Of a DNA stretch of 64,000 nt, positions 10,701 to 18,863 are shown piece by piece (positions within the stretch are counted from its first letter, which is position 1; each line of letters begins with the position of its first letter). Source of the stretch: Jaenimonas drosophilae (taxonomy: Eukaryota > Euglenozoa > Kinetoplastea > Trypanosomatida > Trypanosomatidae); NCBI GenBank assembly GCA_030849065.1, contig JASAON010001611.1:31508-95507 (forward strand). The letters are read 5' to 3'. Position numbers and translations under genes: made by a program. The notes under the pieces were generated by a model. It was given only the letters and a program-made list of their open reading frames with translations, was not told the DNA's origin and searched no databases.

Positions 10701-10990
10701 TCAAACACGTAGGTATCCTTTGGGGCGTACTTTCTGAATGGGTCTAGTGTGGTGATGTAGGCTGAGTTGCTATCATCCACGCGGAAGGTGCTGGTCAGCT
10801 TGCCACCTTCAGATTCTCCACTCTCCTTGTTGTTAAAGGGCCGAACGCGCAGGAACACTTTGGTGGCACAAATTTCATTGCAATCAAAGTTGATCTTTGA
10901 CTTACTGCTGATGTTGTTGCTGTAGGTCGACGAGGCCGGCGTGCGAGGAGTCTTGAGCGGTGAGCTCACACTTTGTCGCTTTGGTGCCAT
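4727..10990 (-). CDS. Kinesin A: kinesin-3-like motor with very long coiled-coil tail
   Basis: A 2087-residue motor protein. The motor domain spans about residues 44-432: P-loop GQTGSGKT at 155-162, switch I in NMNDRSSRSH (286-295), switch II in DLAGSE (324-329), then YRDSNLTWLLADSLGGNS and the NEDPQ neck boundary. The motor resembles kinesin-3 in its NEDPQ ending and LGGNS segment. From about residue 440 to 1830 the protein is almost unbroken coiled coil with a 122-residue direct repeat. The last 250 residues are basic, Ser/Pro/Gly-rich and disordered, with RGGG/PPRGG motifs that could bind microtubules or be methylated. The ATG start giving MAPKRQSVSS is preferred over the longer open frame because the added 61 residues are not motor-like. 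It is followed on the genome by two related kinesins. Cargo is unknown. Confidence 0.93.
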   Translation of the reverse strand: MAPKRQSVSSPLKTPRTPASSTYSNNISSKSKINFDCNEICATKVFLRVRPFNNKESGESEGGKLTSTFRVDDSNSAYITTLDPFRKYAPKDTYVFERCFDHAVVAKPKKGHQDPSDERISSNVGKDQEAIYTSVGRPVLQNAIDGYNGCVFAYGQTGSGKTYTMMGPPDVFDAIPTTGRKGHKSTAPILDGIIPRLARDLFVELHNMREKDSSHSFRVELEYFEIYNEKVMDLLNPSAPNEELRVRNSARGPYVEGLVRKHVKDEHAVMKWLKYGNCERHTACTNMNDRSSRSHAILTLHLVQMRLVDDDTGSKMTSKLNLVDLAGSERTGASGVVGKHFKEATKINLSLTTLGRVIDALADISQGRHGVFCPYRDSNLTWLLADSLGGNSKTTMVATVSPHFTNFDESCQTLRYASRAKQIVTKVVVNEDPQARQIKMLTAEVKRLQDLLSGDEDRAKDEYLDELHERLSSLEAELQDKEMELQRARAQLAAMRQSRQSALLDDRHSSPRASEMIMEDIEKLKEDNDHLADVEQEVRDYKVRLQETEKKFAQVVRHAEKECKLHETIISRLQSDNKESEGLKERLRVAQEDLVAAEGREANLLDLLREEERKTTFFSIPSLKATARVDSGHNYTLPVQLSRSAVQKLQTIQVPAAESKVVHMGPLIEDLVNRVVTEQEDAKNSLDSHLTLVRQHFDVLDGIVKAGSRKRSANNNKSASGSPLLSSGLTRQEKTNYPTTELQRLLAEHAEWMSEQMERMDSEREGLRRQITQENAKSASLRVDLTKAQENAESAAVAQIRGLTESVASAVAIGLASLQTHEAALRREISHNEAATRHELFLQNDQEQLAASLHSTQAELRFSRQNTEHALEQQARQLTEERNLELLELGSMHRRVVGRLDSYYHDFDVVMWEAIGERDRAFEEAVRSLHNANSTEMNSTLHELASLKQLHEASVQKLGKDLKDALITRTAEAEAFTKEIEHMKSAAQASEEKRSKMEEEIGQLRGKQRQLVAMQKCVDEWHSIHQQYSEKHLWHAIREMTNVFNEAVASVQAHRAQELRDVSTNLSQLKKSSETATQKYEKDLKDAAITRTAEAEAFTKEIEHMKSAAQASEEKRSKMEEEIGQLRGKQRQLVAMQKCVDEWHSIHQQYSEKMLWQAFGQMSNAYHEAAASVQQAHVEKLRAAEQNTASLFDAQEQEKQQHAAEVSRLTSQHLSQISDLEQRVALLNTNSASLEAKLEAQAADVHALQDQLKASIEELEAEKQHHGHETDSLEGLIKEGKEQLATVEQQHVEALRAAEYDKATALADAAKELSSVESRMKSQQEDFDERCTSLQSTIDAATAEVADLRQKLHVTTAEQEMTAASLQDEREARAAQDDQIRQHDETIEGLRGELATATASLTTAECSAEKLSEHLAVLQEEKEQLHHELSGIQKELEAASCAKAELEVAASASLASFEATKQQLEAEQASLVEKLHVEGRQREEVLVQMQQNQEKHANLVVEHETLVKTLSQRDEELANSKDAHSDTLAQLQNTQKEVETLIEQLQVAHTATKEAADAHKAEALSWKQSMEALAAEHQEELDAWMLKDHAAHAELVARDAAMQKLATTIASQSVELAQARQETVEVQQKKQLADEKHQQARDEWKRLESDMRLQLEESSESTARVLTELETVKKDRDSAAQRSAELSDALDAVKSRLHALKKKQRKAVGEAVKEANLPSLKKASPQMEDLLHDVQDIMVRQDAESSALMEEKDALADELHATKELLVKKQDELVAAQEEAEERAAVAKDDLERQQEAMTLQQDEHEEMMAAQREAYNEAQKQSSDAVQALQEQLTSSQDEAARVSAELAALKSKHAAEQLEWKTSLSKKDVELDQLRQDLEFNLTLDETQADLNAVPQAATNPVPASAGSRLARTISSFSSVFQRSNSTSGVVGSNSATHNGMPPRGGSLAANLAARGGGLSRNSSFSMESIPFLPKPATPTTGELRFHDLLSNTPTRPPRGGGVSSPMAGTISRSMLRAQGSTGMRTPKVMSDDENDYFPKPTRMTQEPRRRSPDPVPLHQCGLNVRSTNSKTPIFPSRQRTESQA
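7541..8113 (-). repeat. Direct repeat in the kinesin A coiled coil (2 units, period 366 bp)
   Basis: Unit 7541-7747 and unit 7907-8113 are offset by exactly 366 bp (122 codons). They encode nearly the same 69-residue segment (from KDLKDA to HQQYSEK) with about one amino-acid change but roughly 17 base differences, nearly all synonymous by eye. Confidence 0.9.
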
Positions 10991-11949
10991 GAGTATTGTT
11001 TGTTTGTGTGTGTGTGTGGAACAAGTTTGAAGCAATTCGGGACAAGACAATGAATATATCACCTGCTCTTGGGCTTTGGCAGTGTGGTGGTACAAATGAC
11101 GGTGTGCGGTGAAATCTAGCGTGAATCTACGTTGTTGCGTGTAACGAACCAAATCAATGGCTCCCCAAATCAACAGCGATGTACTCCAACGTATTTGCGT
11201 ACGACGTACCTATACCCACGAACAGTAGAGAGCGATTCGAATGAATCGGTAAGTGGAACGTGGAGGCAAGTGCTTTGCCTCAACACACAGGCACACGCAA
11301 GTAGTGATCCTTTTAAAAAAGGGGCTGTGCCGTGAAGGCTTCGTGCATGAGATAAAGAAAAAGAGATGGAGAGAGGGAGGGCCATTGGTTGGTACATCTC
11401 GATGCTTTCATGGAGAAGGATCAAATTCATTAGCTTGTGGTATCGAAGTGAGTTGGGCAACTCGAGTGAGCACAGAGATGCACGGGCATGGCTAATGATG
11501 AAGAGGGTACGATCCGCCGCATCACGCACCATCAGCACCCACACACATAGCAGGAAGTATGCCAACCCAAAGAAGTAAGAACACATAGGTACACTGAAAG
11601 AGGGAGTGTGCGATCTATGCGTTAATGAAAGCATCCACACAGGTACAAAAAAGAAAGAATGTACGAGTGCCAGACCTGTTATTAATGCCGCCACACCCCA
11701 CGCACACACACACACACTGAAGATGCATGGCGATGAGGAAGGCGAACGCTGTAAGGGTGTTTGCGGGTCCTCCACTACACCGACGGCGGGTACTGAACCT
11801 CTCTACACCCGCCTCTGGTCGTCTCGTGCTGGAGGCCGCACCCAGGATACGAAAAGAAACACACGAACAGATTCTCAATAAATTCAAAGGATGTTTGCTG
11901 GTTGTCATATGCAAAAAGTCTGCATGATGCTTTCACAAGATACACAGTA
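10991..11949. other. Spacer between kinesins A and B, about 1 kb
   Basis: No supported gene. A CA dinucleotide run lies at about 11703-11718 and a GT run at about 11001-11020. A minus-strand open frame of about 200 codons (11170-11775) starts at GTG and is Ser/Leu/Cys/His-rich, consistent with translated pyrimidine-rich leader sequence. Confidence 0.6.
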
Positions 11950-14900
11950 TCATATAATGTCTCTTTCTTTTGCCACCGGAACCGACTGTGCCGTGCTCCC
12001 TGCATCATCGGGGAGCACGAAGGTAACCGACGGTTTTTTGGGGTGCCCGCCTTGGTTCGTGGATAACTCACGCAGAGCTGTACCCGCACGTAGTATTCCA
12101 CTCTCCGTGGCCGAGGCGAAGGAGGAATGCTCCACCAACGCACCAGCAACAACGCTATGCGATCGAGTAGCGGAGGGGCTGACCGCCCGTTCATTATGGG
12201 CTCGAATCTCATTCTCCAGTCGGTGTAGCTTCTCCAGCTGTGCGAACTGAACCTCCCGAGCTTGACGCATCACATCACGAAACGCCTGCGTCTCGTGTTG
12301 ATTCTTATCCAAGATAACCTTGAGCGCGGAGCTGTAGGAGTGTGGTGGACGATGGGCCAACTCACGCATTCGCTGCCGACATTGCACAAAGGCATCATCC
12401 TCGGTGAGGTGGCGCAGTCGCGCCATATCCTCTTCCATGCGCTTCGACTTGGTTGCCCAGTCCTGCAGCAGAGATTCGCACAAATGAAGCACCGACTCGT
12501 GGTTCTCATGCATGGCGCAGAGCTGCTCCTGATGCTGCACCACGAGGCTCTCTCGAAGTCGCTGCTCCTCCTTGAGAGCCTTCCGAAGGTGGTCAAGATC
12601 CTTCTCCACAAGACGGCTCTCATTCTCTAACTCGGAATGTATTTCACAGCTCTTCTCCACGCGCTCTTCCAGCAGGTGCCGCTGATGGGCATGCTCACTG
12701 GATGAGCTTTGCGCTTCCTCAAGCGCAAGTGCCATTCGCTCCACCTCGGCCCTGTGGATATTTTCCATGCGCTCGATCACATCGTTGGCCCGCTGACGAT
12801 CCGCCAGAGAGGTCTTGAGCTTCATGTGAGCTTCTTCCAGCTCTGCGCGGAGTGCGCGCTCCTTCTTGCCCATCTCTACACTTATCGCTGATAGTTGCGA
12901 CTGCCATGCGGCGGACTCGTGGTCCATCTCCGTCCTACGCTGTTCGTTAGCCGTCAATCGTGCACGCTCCACCTCCGCCTCATGAGCAGCAATCATGGTG
13001 CGCTCACGTTCTGAAAAGTTTACGCGCAGTTCCTCGAGCTCCAGAGTGAGTCGGCGTCTTTGACCGAGGAGCTCAGCTTCCCGCTTCTGTGCTGATTGAT
13101 GGTGCAGTGGATCTCCACTTTGGCGGTAGGATACCGCCAATGCGTTCCTAAACGCACGAAAGAGGGCCGTTTCCTTATCCTCTGCAAGAGTGAGCATGTG
13201 CGCACACTCACGATCACGTAGTTGGCACCACTTGAACATCTGGCTCTCAAGCCGAAGCCACGCGGCGGAGGTCTTCTCATCCACACATAGCTGCCGTCCA
13301 CTGTTTGCCTGGGTCGGAGTAGCAAACGCGGGTATTCTCGCTTGCTCTCCAGATGGGGGAGGTGGTGGGGCACCATTCCGCGTGCTCCACTCGACGCTCT
13401 CAAGCCTGCCACGGAGCTCTGCATTGCGTAGCCGTTGTTCCTCCAGCTTCACCTCGAGCTCCTTGTTTCGTTCTTCAAGAGCCTCCACGTAGTCGGCTGG
13501 GTAGGTGCCGAATCCCTTGGATTGGATGATGTGCTGTAGCCGCTCCACCTCAGCGGAGAGAAGCTTGAGCTGTCGCACTTGTGGATCTTCATTGCGCACC
13601 GCACGATTCACGATTTGCCGCGCTCGGGATGCGTAGCGAATGGTTTGCCGCATCTCCTCGTAGTTGAGGGCGTGCGGTGATATGGTCGCAATCATGGATG
13701 TCTGGCTGTTGCCACCCAATGAATCACTCAGCAGCCACGTCAGGGTAGAGTCTCGGTAGGGAATGATAGTGGTCGCGCAACGCCCTTGACTGAGATCAGC
13801 CAATCCATCAATCACCCGCCCCAACACCGTGAGGGAGAGATTGATCTTGATGCCATCAGTCAGCTCCGTCCCTTGTGCCCCGATTGCTCCGGTGCGCTCA
13901 GATCCTGCCAAATCCACAAGGTTGAGCTTGCTCTGAACCTTGGAGATATTCGCCTGCACGTCGAGGGAGAGCTGTAGGATAGTGAAGGTCAGGATTGCAT
14001 GGCTTCGGCTGCTTCGATCATTCATACGCGTCGCCGAGGTGCGCCGTTCTTGGATTCCTCTCCCAAGCACCTCCATCACATCGCCTTCATTATGAACGAT
14101 GTGCTGGCTGAGATCCTCAACGTAGGGCCCGTTGGTGGGGTGATGTCGCACCCGCAGGCCTTGTGGTTGTGGCTGCAGCAGGTCAAACACCTTCTCATTG
14201 TAGACCTCATAGTATGCCGCCTCCACTCGATAAGAGAGTGAAGGATCTGCCACACGCTTCTGCCGAAGTCGATCAAAGAGATCGGCCGTGGCTCGAGGAA
14301 TGATGCCCTGCAGCGAGGAGCAGCCCACTCCCTTCTTCATGCCTTGTTTGGCCTCTTCACCAACAGAACCGTATCGTGGAGAGATGGCAGATCGAACGCG
14401 CCAACTACGTGGGCTGCCATCACTCGGCGGTGTGTGGCCCAACATGGTGAAAGTCTTCCCGCTGCCAGTTTGCCCATAGGCGAAGACGCAGCCGTTGTAG
14501 CCATCCACAGCATGCTCAAGGATAGGCAGGCCAACCTCATTGTAAACCTCCTCCTGCCCTGCATAGGGTGGGTGGCTGACGTTGGACTTGGTTACCACTG
14601 CCGTACTTCCCGCGCCGAAGTACTCCTGTGCTCCAGCAACCTCCTTGTGCTCTCCACGAGCAGAAGAGCTTGTGGCCATCATGGTGAGGACCTGACGATG
14701 TATCACGCTTGCAGTATTATCTGTGCAGCCTTCTTCCTCCAAGACGGACCAGAAGCAGCGGCTGAAGCTGTAGGATGAGTGCGGGCGGAAGTCGTGCTGT
14801 GGCTCGAGCACCGACAGCAGCGACGGATTCTGTGGGTCGATGCGCACGGTGCTGTGGAGGGCCTCCTTCTGAGCCACCTCACGCTCATTGAAGGGTCGAA

Positions 14901-15132
14901 CGCGAATGTAGACCTTCATGGCGTTGCCACTGATGGGTGTTGCCACTGGGGAGATGCCACGTGGGCTACGCCCGCAGGTGGAGCGGCTTCGACCACTCAA
15001 GAGCGAAACGTCCATCGATGGTGGGAGAGAGACACTGCGTGTCGATGTTGGTGGGGTGGCTCGCGGTGGCTTGACGGTGGCCGTCCCCAAAGGGTGTTGC
15101 GTGTGTGGGTTCAGCTTGAAGACTGGCGACAT
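11950..15132 (-). CDS. Kinesin B: kinesin-3-like motor protein
   Basis: A 1060-residue kinesin. A disordered, Ser/Pro-rich N-terminal leader (1-70) precedes the motor (about 73-530): KVYIRVRPFNERE, P-loop GQTGSGKT at 220-227, switch I in MNDRSSRSH, switch II in LVDLAGSERTG, then YRDSTLTWLLSDSLGGNS and NEDPQ. Between the first strands and the P-loop there is an insertion of about 60 residues not found in typical kinesins, shared in position with kinesin C. Residues about 540-1000 form coiled coil, ending in a short low-complexity tail. The ATG giving MSPVFKLN was chosen because the longer frame begins at TTG. It lies between two paralogues on the same strand; the spacer to kinesin C is only about 250 bp. 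All ATPase motifs are intact, so it should be an active microtubule motor. Confidence 0.93.
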   Translation of the reverse strand: MSPVFKLNPHTQHPLGTATVKPPRATPPTSTRSVSLPPSMDVSLLSGRSRSTCGRSPRGISPVATPISGNAMKVYIRVRPFNEREVAQKEALHSTVRIDPQNPSLLSVLEPQHDFRPHSSYSFSRCFWSVLEEEGCTDNTASVIHRQVLTMMATSSSARGEHKEVAGAQEYFGAGSTAVVTKSNVSHPPYAGQEEVYNEVGLPILEHAVDGYNGCVFAYGQTGSGKTFTMLGHTPPSDGSPRSWRVRSAISPRYGSVGEEAKQGMKKGVGCSSLQGIIPRATADLFDRLRQKRVADPSLSYRVEAAYYEVYNEKVFDLLQPQPQGLRVRHHPTNGPYVEDLSQHIVHNEGDVMEVLGRGIQERRTSATRMNDRSSRSHAILTFTILQLSLDVQANISKVQSKLNLVDLAGSERTGAIGAQGTELTDGIKINLSLTVLGRVIDGLADLSQGRCATTIIPYRDSTLTWLLSDSLGGNSQTSMIATISPHALNYEEMRQTIRYASRARQIVNRAVRNEDPQVRQLKLLSAEVERLQHIIQSKGFGTYPADYVEALEERNKELEVKLEEQRLRNAELRGRLESVEWSTRNGAPPPPPSGEQARIPAFATPTQANSGRQLCVDEKTSAAWLRLESQMFKWCQLRDRECAHMLTLAEDKETALFRAFRNALAVSYRQSGDPLHHQSAQKREAELLGQRRRLTLELEELRVNFSERERTMIAAHEAEVERARLTANEQRRTEMDHESAAWQSQLSAISVEMGKKERALRAELEEAHMKLKTSLADRQRANDVIERMENIHRAEVERMALALEEAQSSSSEHAHQRHLLEERVEKSCEIHSELENESRLVEKDLDHLRKALKEEQRLRESLVVQHQEQLCAMHENHESVLHLCESLLQDWATKSKRMEEDMARLRHLTEDDAFVQCRQRMRELAHRPPHSYSSALKVILDKNQHETQAFRDVMRQAREVQFAQLEKLHRLENEIRAHNERAVSPSATRSHSVVAGALVEHSSFASATESGILRAGTALRELSTNQGGHPKKPSVTFVLPDDAGSTAQSVPVAKERDII

Positions 15133-15381
15133 TGTTGTCGCCACAAATGAGCGGTGCGTAGGTATGGGCACCAGCTTCTTACGAGTGCGTCTCTGTGCGC
15201 CTTGACAAAACAAACAACAGCAGTATCAACGTCAGATGGAGTAGAAGGGTGAATGTGGGAAGAAGTAGAACATACATGCGCATCAGCACAACATCCTGAG
15301 ATGTGTGTGCGGGGGGGGGGAGGGAGAAAGGGGGCTTTGATTGTGCCGAAACGATTGACTGAGGGAAGTGGGGGGACATCA
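15133..15381. other. Short spacer between kinesins B and C
   Basis: No gene is seen. It holds a G-rich plus-strand run (C-rich on the minus strand) at about 15309-15336. Confidence 0.55.
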
Positions 15382-18381
15382 TCACGCAGAGCAAACGAGC
15401 TCTGCCAGACGAAGAGTGACCTTCCGATGCAGTGCGTCAATGCTTTGGTGGTGCGAGTCTTGCGCGGTACACAGCTCCTCCAGTGCAGAAGACACACAGA
15501 GATGATCGTCGCAGCCACTCTCTTGTTGATGCTCTCCATCCTCATCACCTTCCGGATCGGGGTATAACTGCCGCAGAAAGGATGAAGGATTGACGTCGCC
15601 GTGTGGGCCGGCGAGTAGGGCCAAGAAGGCGTCCTCGTCCGCCTCGCTGGGATCAAACAAGACGTGCTCCACCTCCGACGCAGCAAAGTCACCTGTTGAC
15701 GCGGTCGGAGGACGCCAGTCGGAGACTGAGCAGGTCGTCGTCGGTGGCACGGCCAAGGGAGGGTCCCCCGTACGTGCTGGACCACTATCTCGCCCTGGTC
15801 CGCTACTGGACCCCGATGGGCACGGGTGAGCGGTGTCATTGTCGCTTCTCTCCGAACGGCTGCTGAGCGCGCCGGATGGAGGTTCAGCCGCATCCACTGC
15901 CTTCAGCTCCTCCGCGGTCATGGCGCGCTCCAGTGCCATACGTCGCCGACGCTCACCACTGAGCTCACTTCGTACGGCCAACAACTCTGCCTCGAAGGCT
16001 GCCTTGGCATCGGTAAGATTGTGATGGTAGTGTGTCTTGGCCGTCTCTAACTCAGTCGCCATGCGAGCCACGCTTTCGTCATAGGTTGACCGCAGACGAG
16101 TGATGATGTCCGTCATGGCGGATAGTTGGTCGGGAAAGCCAGCGCCTGCTCCACGTTGTTCAGATCGTGGGGTGACCTCGGCCGAGGTGAGTGTCGTTCC
16201 AATGGATGGTGTGGCACGAGCCTTGTGGAGGTCAATGATGGGGAGTGAGCGGTCGGGTGGCTTAGCGGAAGGGGAGCCACCAGAGATACCCTCCATCCAT
16301 AGGCTCATCTTGGCATCGACGCAGTCGAGGAGCATGTCAAACCACGCGTGGAGCGGACCAGGTAAAAAGAGTGGTACCGCTGATCCTGCGTCAGACGCGG
16401 ACGCGAAGCGAAGTGAGGCAGCCTCCAAGTCTGCTCGAAGTTGGGCAATCGTTTGCTGGTCTTCTTCGCAGGTCTGCTCAAGCTTTCGACAGCGCTTCTC
16501 GAGCCCCATCACATAACTTTGGGTATACTGAACAGAGGCAGAGTTTTTGAGAAGCTCCTGCAGCCGTGTCACCTCACAACGAAGGCTGCGAATGTACGCC
16601 AACTGAGGGTCTTCATTTCGTACAGCACAGTTCATGATTTGACGTGCACGAGACGCATAGCGGAGTGTTTGCTTGGTTTCCTCGTAGCTCAGTGCGTGGG
16701 GAGATACGGTGGCAATCATGGAGGTCAGACTGTTTCCTCCCAAGGAGTCACTCAACAGCCACGTCAGCTTCGAATCACGGTACGGCACCACTTGGCCGGT
16801 GGAGGTTCGGTTCTGCGAGAGTTCTGCCAGGGAGTCAATCACACGGCCCAGCACAGTGAGGGAGAGATTGATGTTGATACCGTCCGCGAATTGTTTGCCT
16901 TCAGCACCAGCGGCACCGGTTCTCTCTGACCCGGCGAGGTCCACCAAGCTGAGCTTGCTCTTTGTCTTGTTTGTGTCTTCGCCATCAGCGTATATCTGTA
17001 CGACGTCCACGGACAAGATGGAGTGGCTTCGACTACTGTGGTCGTTGAACTTGGTGGAGGCCATGTGGAGCTCGCGGCGGCCCTTTCGCAGGATCTTCGC
17101 CACATCTTCTTGCTGTTGCACTGTCCGCATCGTCACCTTCTCAACGTACGGACCGGTGGTGGGATTCTGCCGCACACGCAGCTCTCCCTTGGTAGGAGCC
17201 AGCAAATCGAACACCTTCTCGTTGTAGATTTCGTAGTAGGACACCTCCACTTTGTAAGAGAGACTCGAGTCACTCCGCTGCTTGACGTGCAGGCTGGAGA
17301 AGAGGTCCATGCACATGCGTGGAATGATGCCCTCGAGGTCGCAGTCGTCGTCCTCGTCTGCTCCCGTCTGGGCCTCCCCAGATGTTTCATTTGGTGGCAC
17401 CGAAGATGATGGAGAGGTGAGGCGATTGTCATCTGACATCAGCATGGAAGTGCTCTCATCAATCACACAACTCATGAGCTCCGTCGCCTTGAGAGGAATA
17501 GGCATGCTGCCACTGCGTGCTTTGCTCGCGCGGTAGGCAGAGGTTCCGGGGCTGTAGCCCAACATGGTGTAGGTCTTGCCACTGCTGGTTGGCCCGTATG
17601 CGAAGATGCAGCCGTTGTAGCCCTCGAGCACATTGATCAGGATCGGCTTTCCCACCTTGGCGTAGACCTCTGCCTGTGTTGCGAGGGGAGGTGGATTCGT
17701 CGATCCTGCAACGTCCGCCATCACTACACTGGAGCCCGCACCCTTGTAGCGTGGTGAGATGAGCCCACTATCCAGTTCCGGCTCAAAGACACGGCTCTCC
17801 AGGGTCATACTCTGACCTGGGGAGCGGCTATGACGGCGCGCTGACATACGTCCCATGGACGCAGTGGGGGTCAACTCATCCGTTCCGTCGGCCACGCGCT
17901 CAAAGACGGACCAGAAGCAGTGGGTGAAGGTGTAGGTTGATTGCGAGGTGTATCCACGCGTCGGGTCGAGCAAGGAGAGAAGGGATTGGTTCTCGGCGTC
18001 GATGCGTACGACACTCCGAACCTCCGTTGTGGGATGCGCAACCTCCCGCTCACTGAAGGGTCGTACACGGACGTAGACCCGCATAGCTTCCCCCTCGCGA
18101 GCGGAATCGTCACGTGGGGTAACGGAGCGTCGTGGGGTACTTCCACGGCTCAGGCGGTACATGGAGGGCATCTCACCAACATTGTGGATGGAGCGTCGGT
18201 GCGATGGGCTGGGTGGAATCTGCATGAAGGATATTGTGGGCAGAGCCATGCGGTTCTGCGTTGGTGTTCGCTCCTTTCGACGAGAGAGCCCGCGGTCCTC
18301 ACTGGGTTGGGAGTTAACGGACACATTGGAGGCATCCACTCGGGAGTTGGAGTGTGAGCTCACAGAACGTGTGGAGGACAT
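15382..18381 (-). CDS. Kinesin C: kinesin-3-like motor with altered P-loop
   Basis: A 999-residue kinesin, paralogue of kinesins A and B. A 100-residue Ser/Arg-rich leader precedes the motor, which starts at MRVYVRVRPFSERE (100-113). The P-loop is GPTSSGKT at 263-270 rather than the near-universal GQTGSGKT; the GxxxxGKT frame is kept, so nucleotide binding may survive. Switch I reads KFNDHSSRSH, and switch II LVDLAGSERTG is intact. A long insertion (about 163-235) precedes the P-loop and a second insertion (about 280-350), rich in Ser and acidic residues, follows it. The C-terminal region after the motor is short for a kinesin tail, with one moderate coiled coil near 620-670, another near 770-840, and an acidic, disordered stretch. 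Start is the ATG giving MSSTRSVSSH. Confidence 0.92.
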   Translation of the reverse strand: MSSTRSVSSHSNSRVDASNVSVNSQPSEDRGLSRRKERTPTQNRMALPTISFMQIPPSPSHRRSIHNVGEMPSMYRLSRGSTPRRSVTPRDDSAREGEAMRVYVRVRPFSEREVAHPTTEVRSVVRIDAENQSLLSLLDPTRGYTSQSTYTFTHCFWSVFERVADGTDELTPTASMGRMSARRHSRSPGQSMTLESRVFEPELDSGLISPRYKGAGSSVVMADVAGSTNPPPLATQAEVYAKVGKPILINVLEGYNGCIFAYGPTSSGKTYTMLGYSPGTSAYRASKARSGSMPIPLKATELMSCVIDESTSMLMSDDNRLTSPSSSVPPNETSGEAQTGADEDDDCDLEGIIPRMCMDLFSSLHVKQRSDSSLSYKVEVSYYEIYNEKVFDLLAPTKGELRVRQNPTTGPYVEKVTMRTVQQQEDVAKILRKGRRELHMASTKFNDHSSRSHSILSVDVVQIYADGEDTNKTKSKLSLVDLAGSERTGAAGAEGKQFADGININLSLTVLGRVIDSLAELSQNRTSTGQVVPYRDSKLTWLLSDSLGGNSLTSMIATVSPHALSYEETKQTLRYASRARQIMNCAVRNEDPQLAYIRSLRCEVTRLQELLKNSASVQYTQSYVMGLEKRCRKLEQTCEEDQQTIAQLRADLEAASLRFASASDAGSAVPLFLPGPLHAWFDMLLDCVDAKMSLWMEGISGGSPSAKPPDRSLPIIDLHKARATPSIGTTLTSAEVTPRSEQRGAGAGFPDQLSAMTDIITRLRSTYDESVARMATELETAKTHYHHNLTDAKAAFEAELLAVRSELSGERRRRMALERAMTAEELKAVDAAEPPSGALSSRSERSDNDTAHPCPSGSSSGPGRDSGPARTGDPPLAVPPTTTCSVSDWRPPTASTGDFAASEVEHVLFDPSEADEDAFLALLAGPHGDVNPSSFLRQLYPDPEGDEDGEHQQESGCDDHLCVSSALEELCTAQDSHHQSIDALHRKVTLRLAELVCSA

Positions 18382-18863
18382 GTGTGCGTGGGTTATTGAT
18401 TAACGACTAACCAGTCGTGGGACGGCTGTATATGAGCTGTACCGTCCTAGGCTGTGTATGAGGGGTACCCCCAATTGGGTATGAGGAAGAGGGGTATCTA
18501 TCTTGATATCTAAGTTGTCTGTGTTGTTACAGAGAAAGGGTCCGCCAACACTTTACTGCTGCAGTAGTAACAATCTTCTTTTCAAAGCCACTGTCACTGT
18601 GAAAATTGGTATGACGGGATATGATGAGGTGGCTACCGTTGGGTTCTGCGGCCTACATGTTAAGACAACACAACGAGAGAAGCGCAGCTGTTTGACAATA
18701 AGGTATCCAGAAAAGAAATCGCGAAAATGACCAGTTGTCCTCCACCCTCCACGATATACACACGCAAAACAACTTTAGTTACTCGCAGAGGTGAATAAGT
18801 ACGGAAGTGTGATCTCCTCAGTGGCCTTATCACCTTTAGTTGGTTCATGGATCTCCCACAGTT
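18382..18863. other. Spacer upstream of kinesin C with palindromic elements
   Basis: No gene is seen. GGACGG (18420-18425) can pair with CCGTCC (18442-18447), and a perfect GGGGTACCCC palindrome lies at about 18463-18472, both in the presumed 5' leader of kinesin C. Confidence 0.55.

Noticed and set aside
11170..11775. 201-codon open frame on the minus strand between kinesins A and B
   Set aside because: It begins at GTG, and its Ser/Leu/Cys/His-rich composition is that of pyrimidine-rich untranslated sequence. Hydrophobic stretches arise from T-rich codons, so they do not prove a membrane protein.
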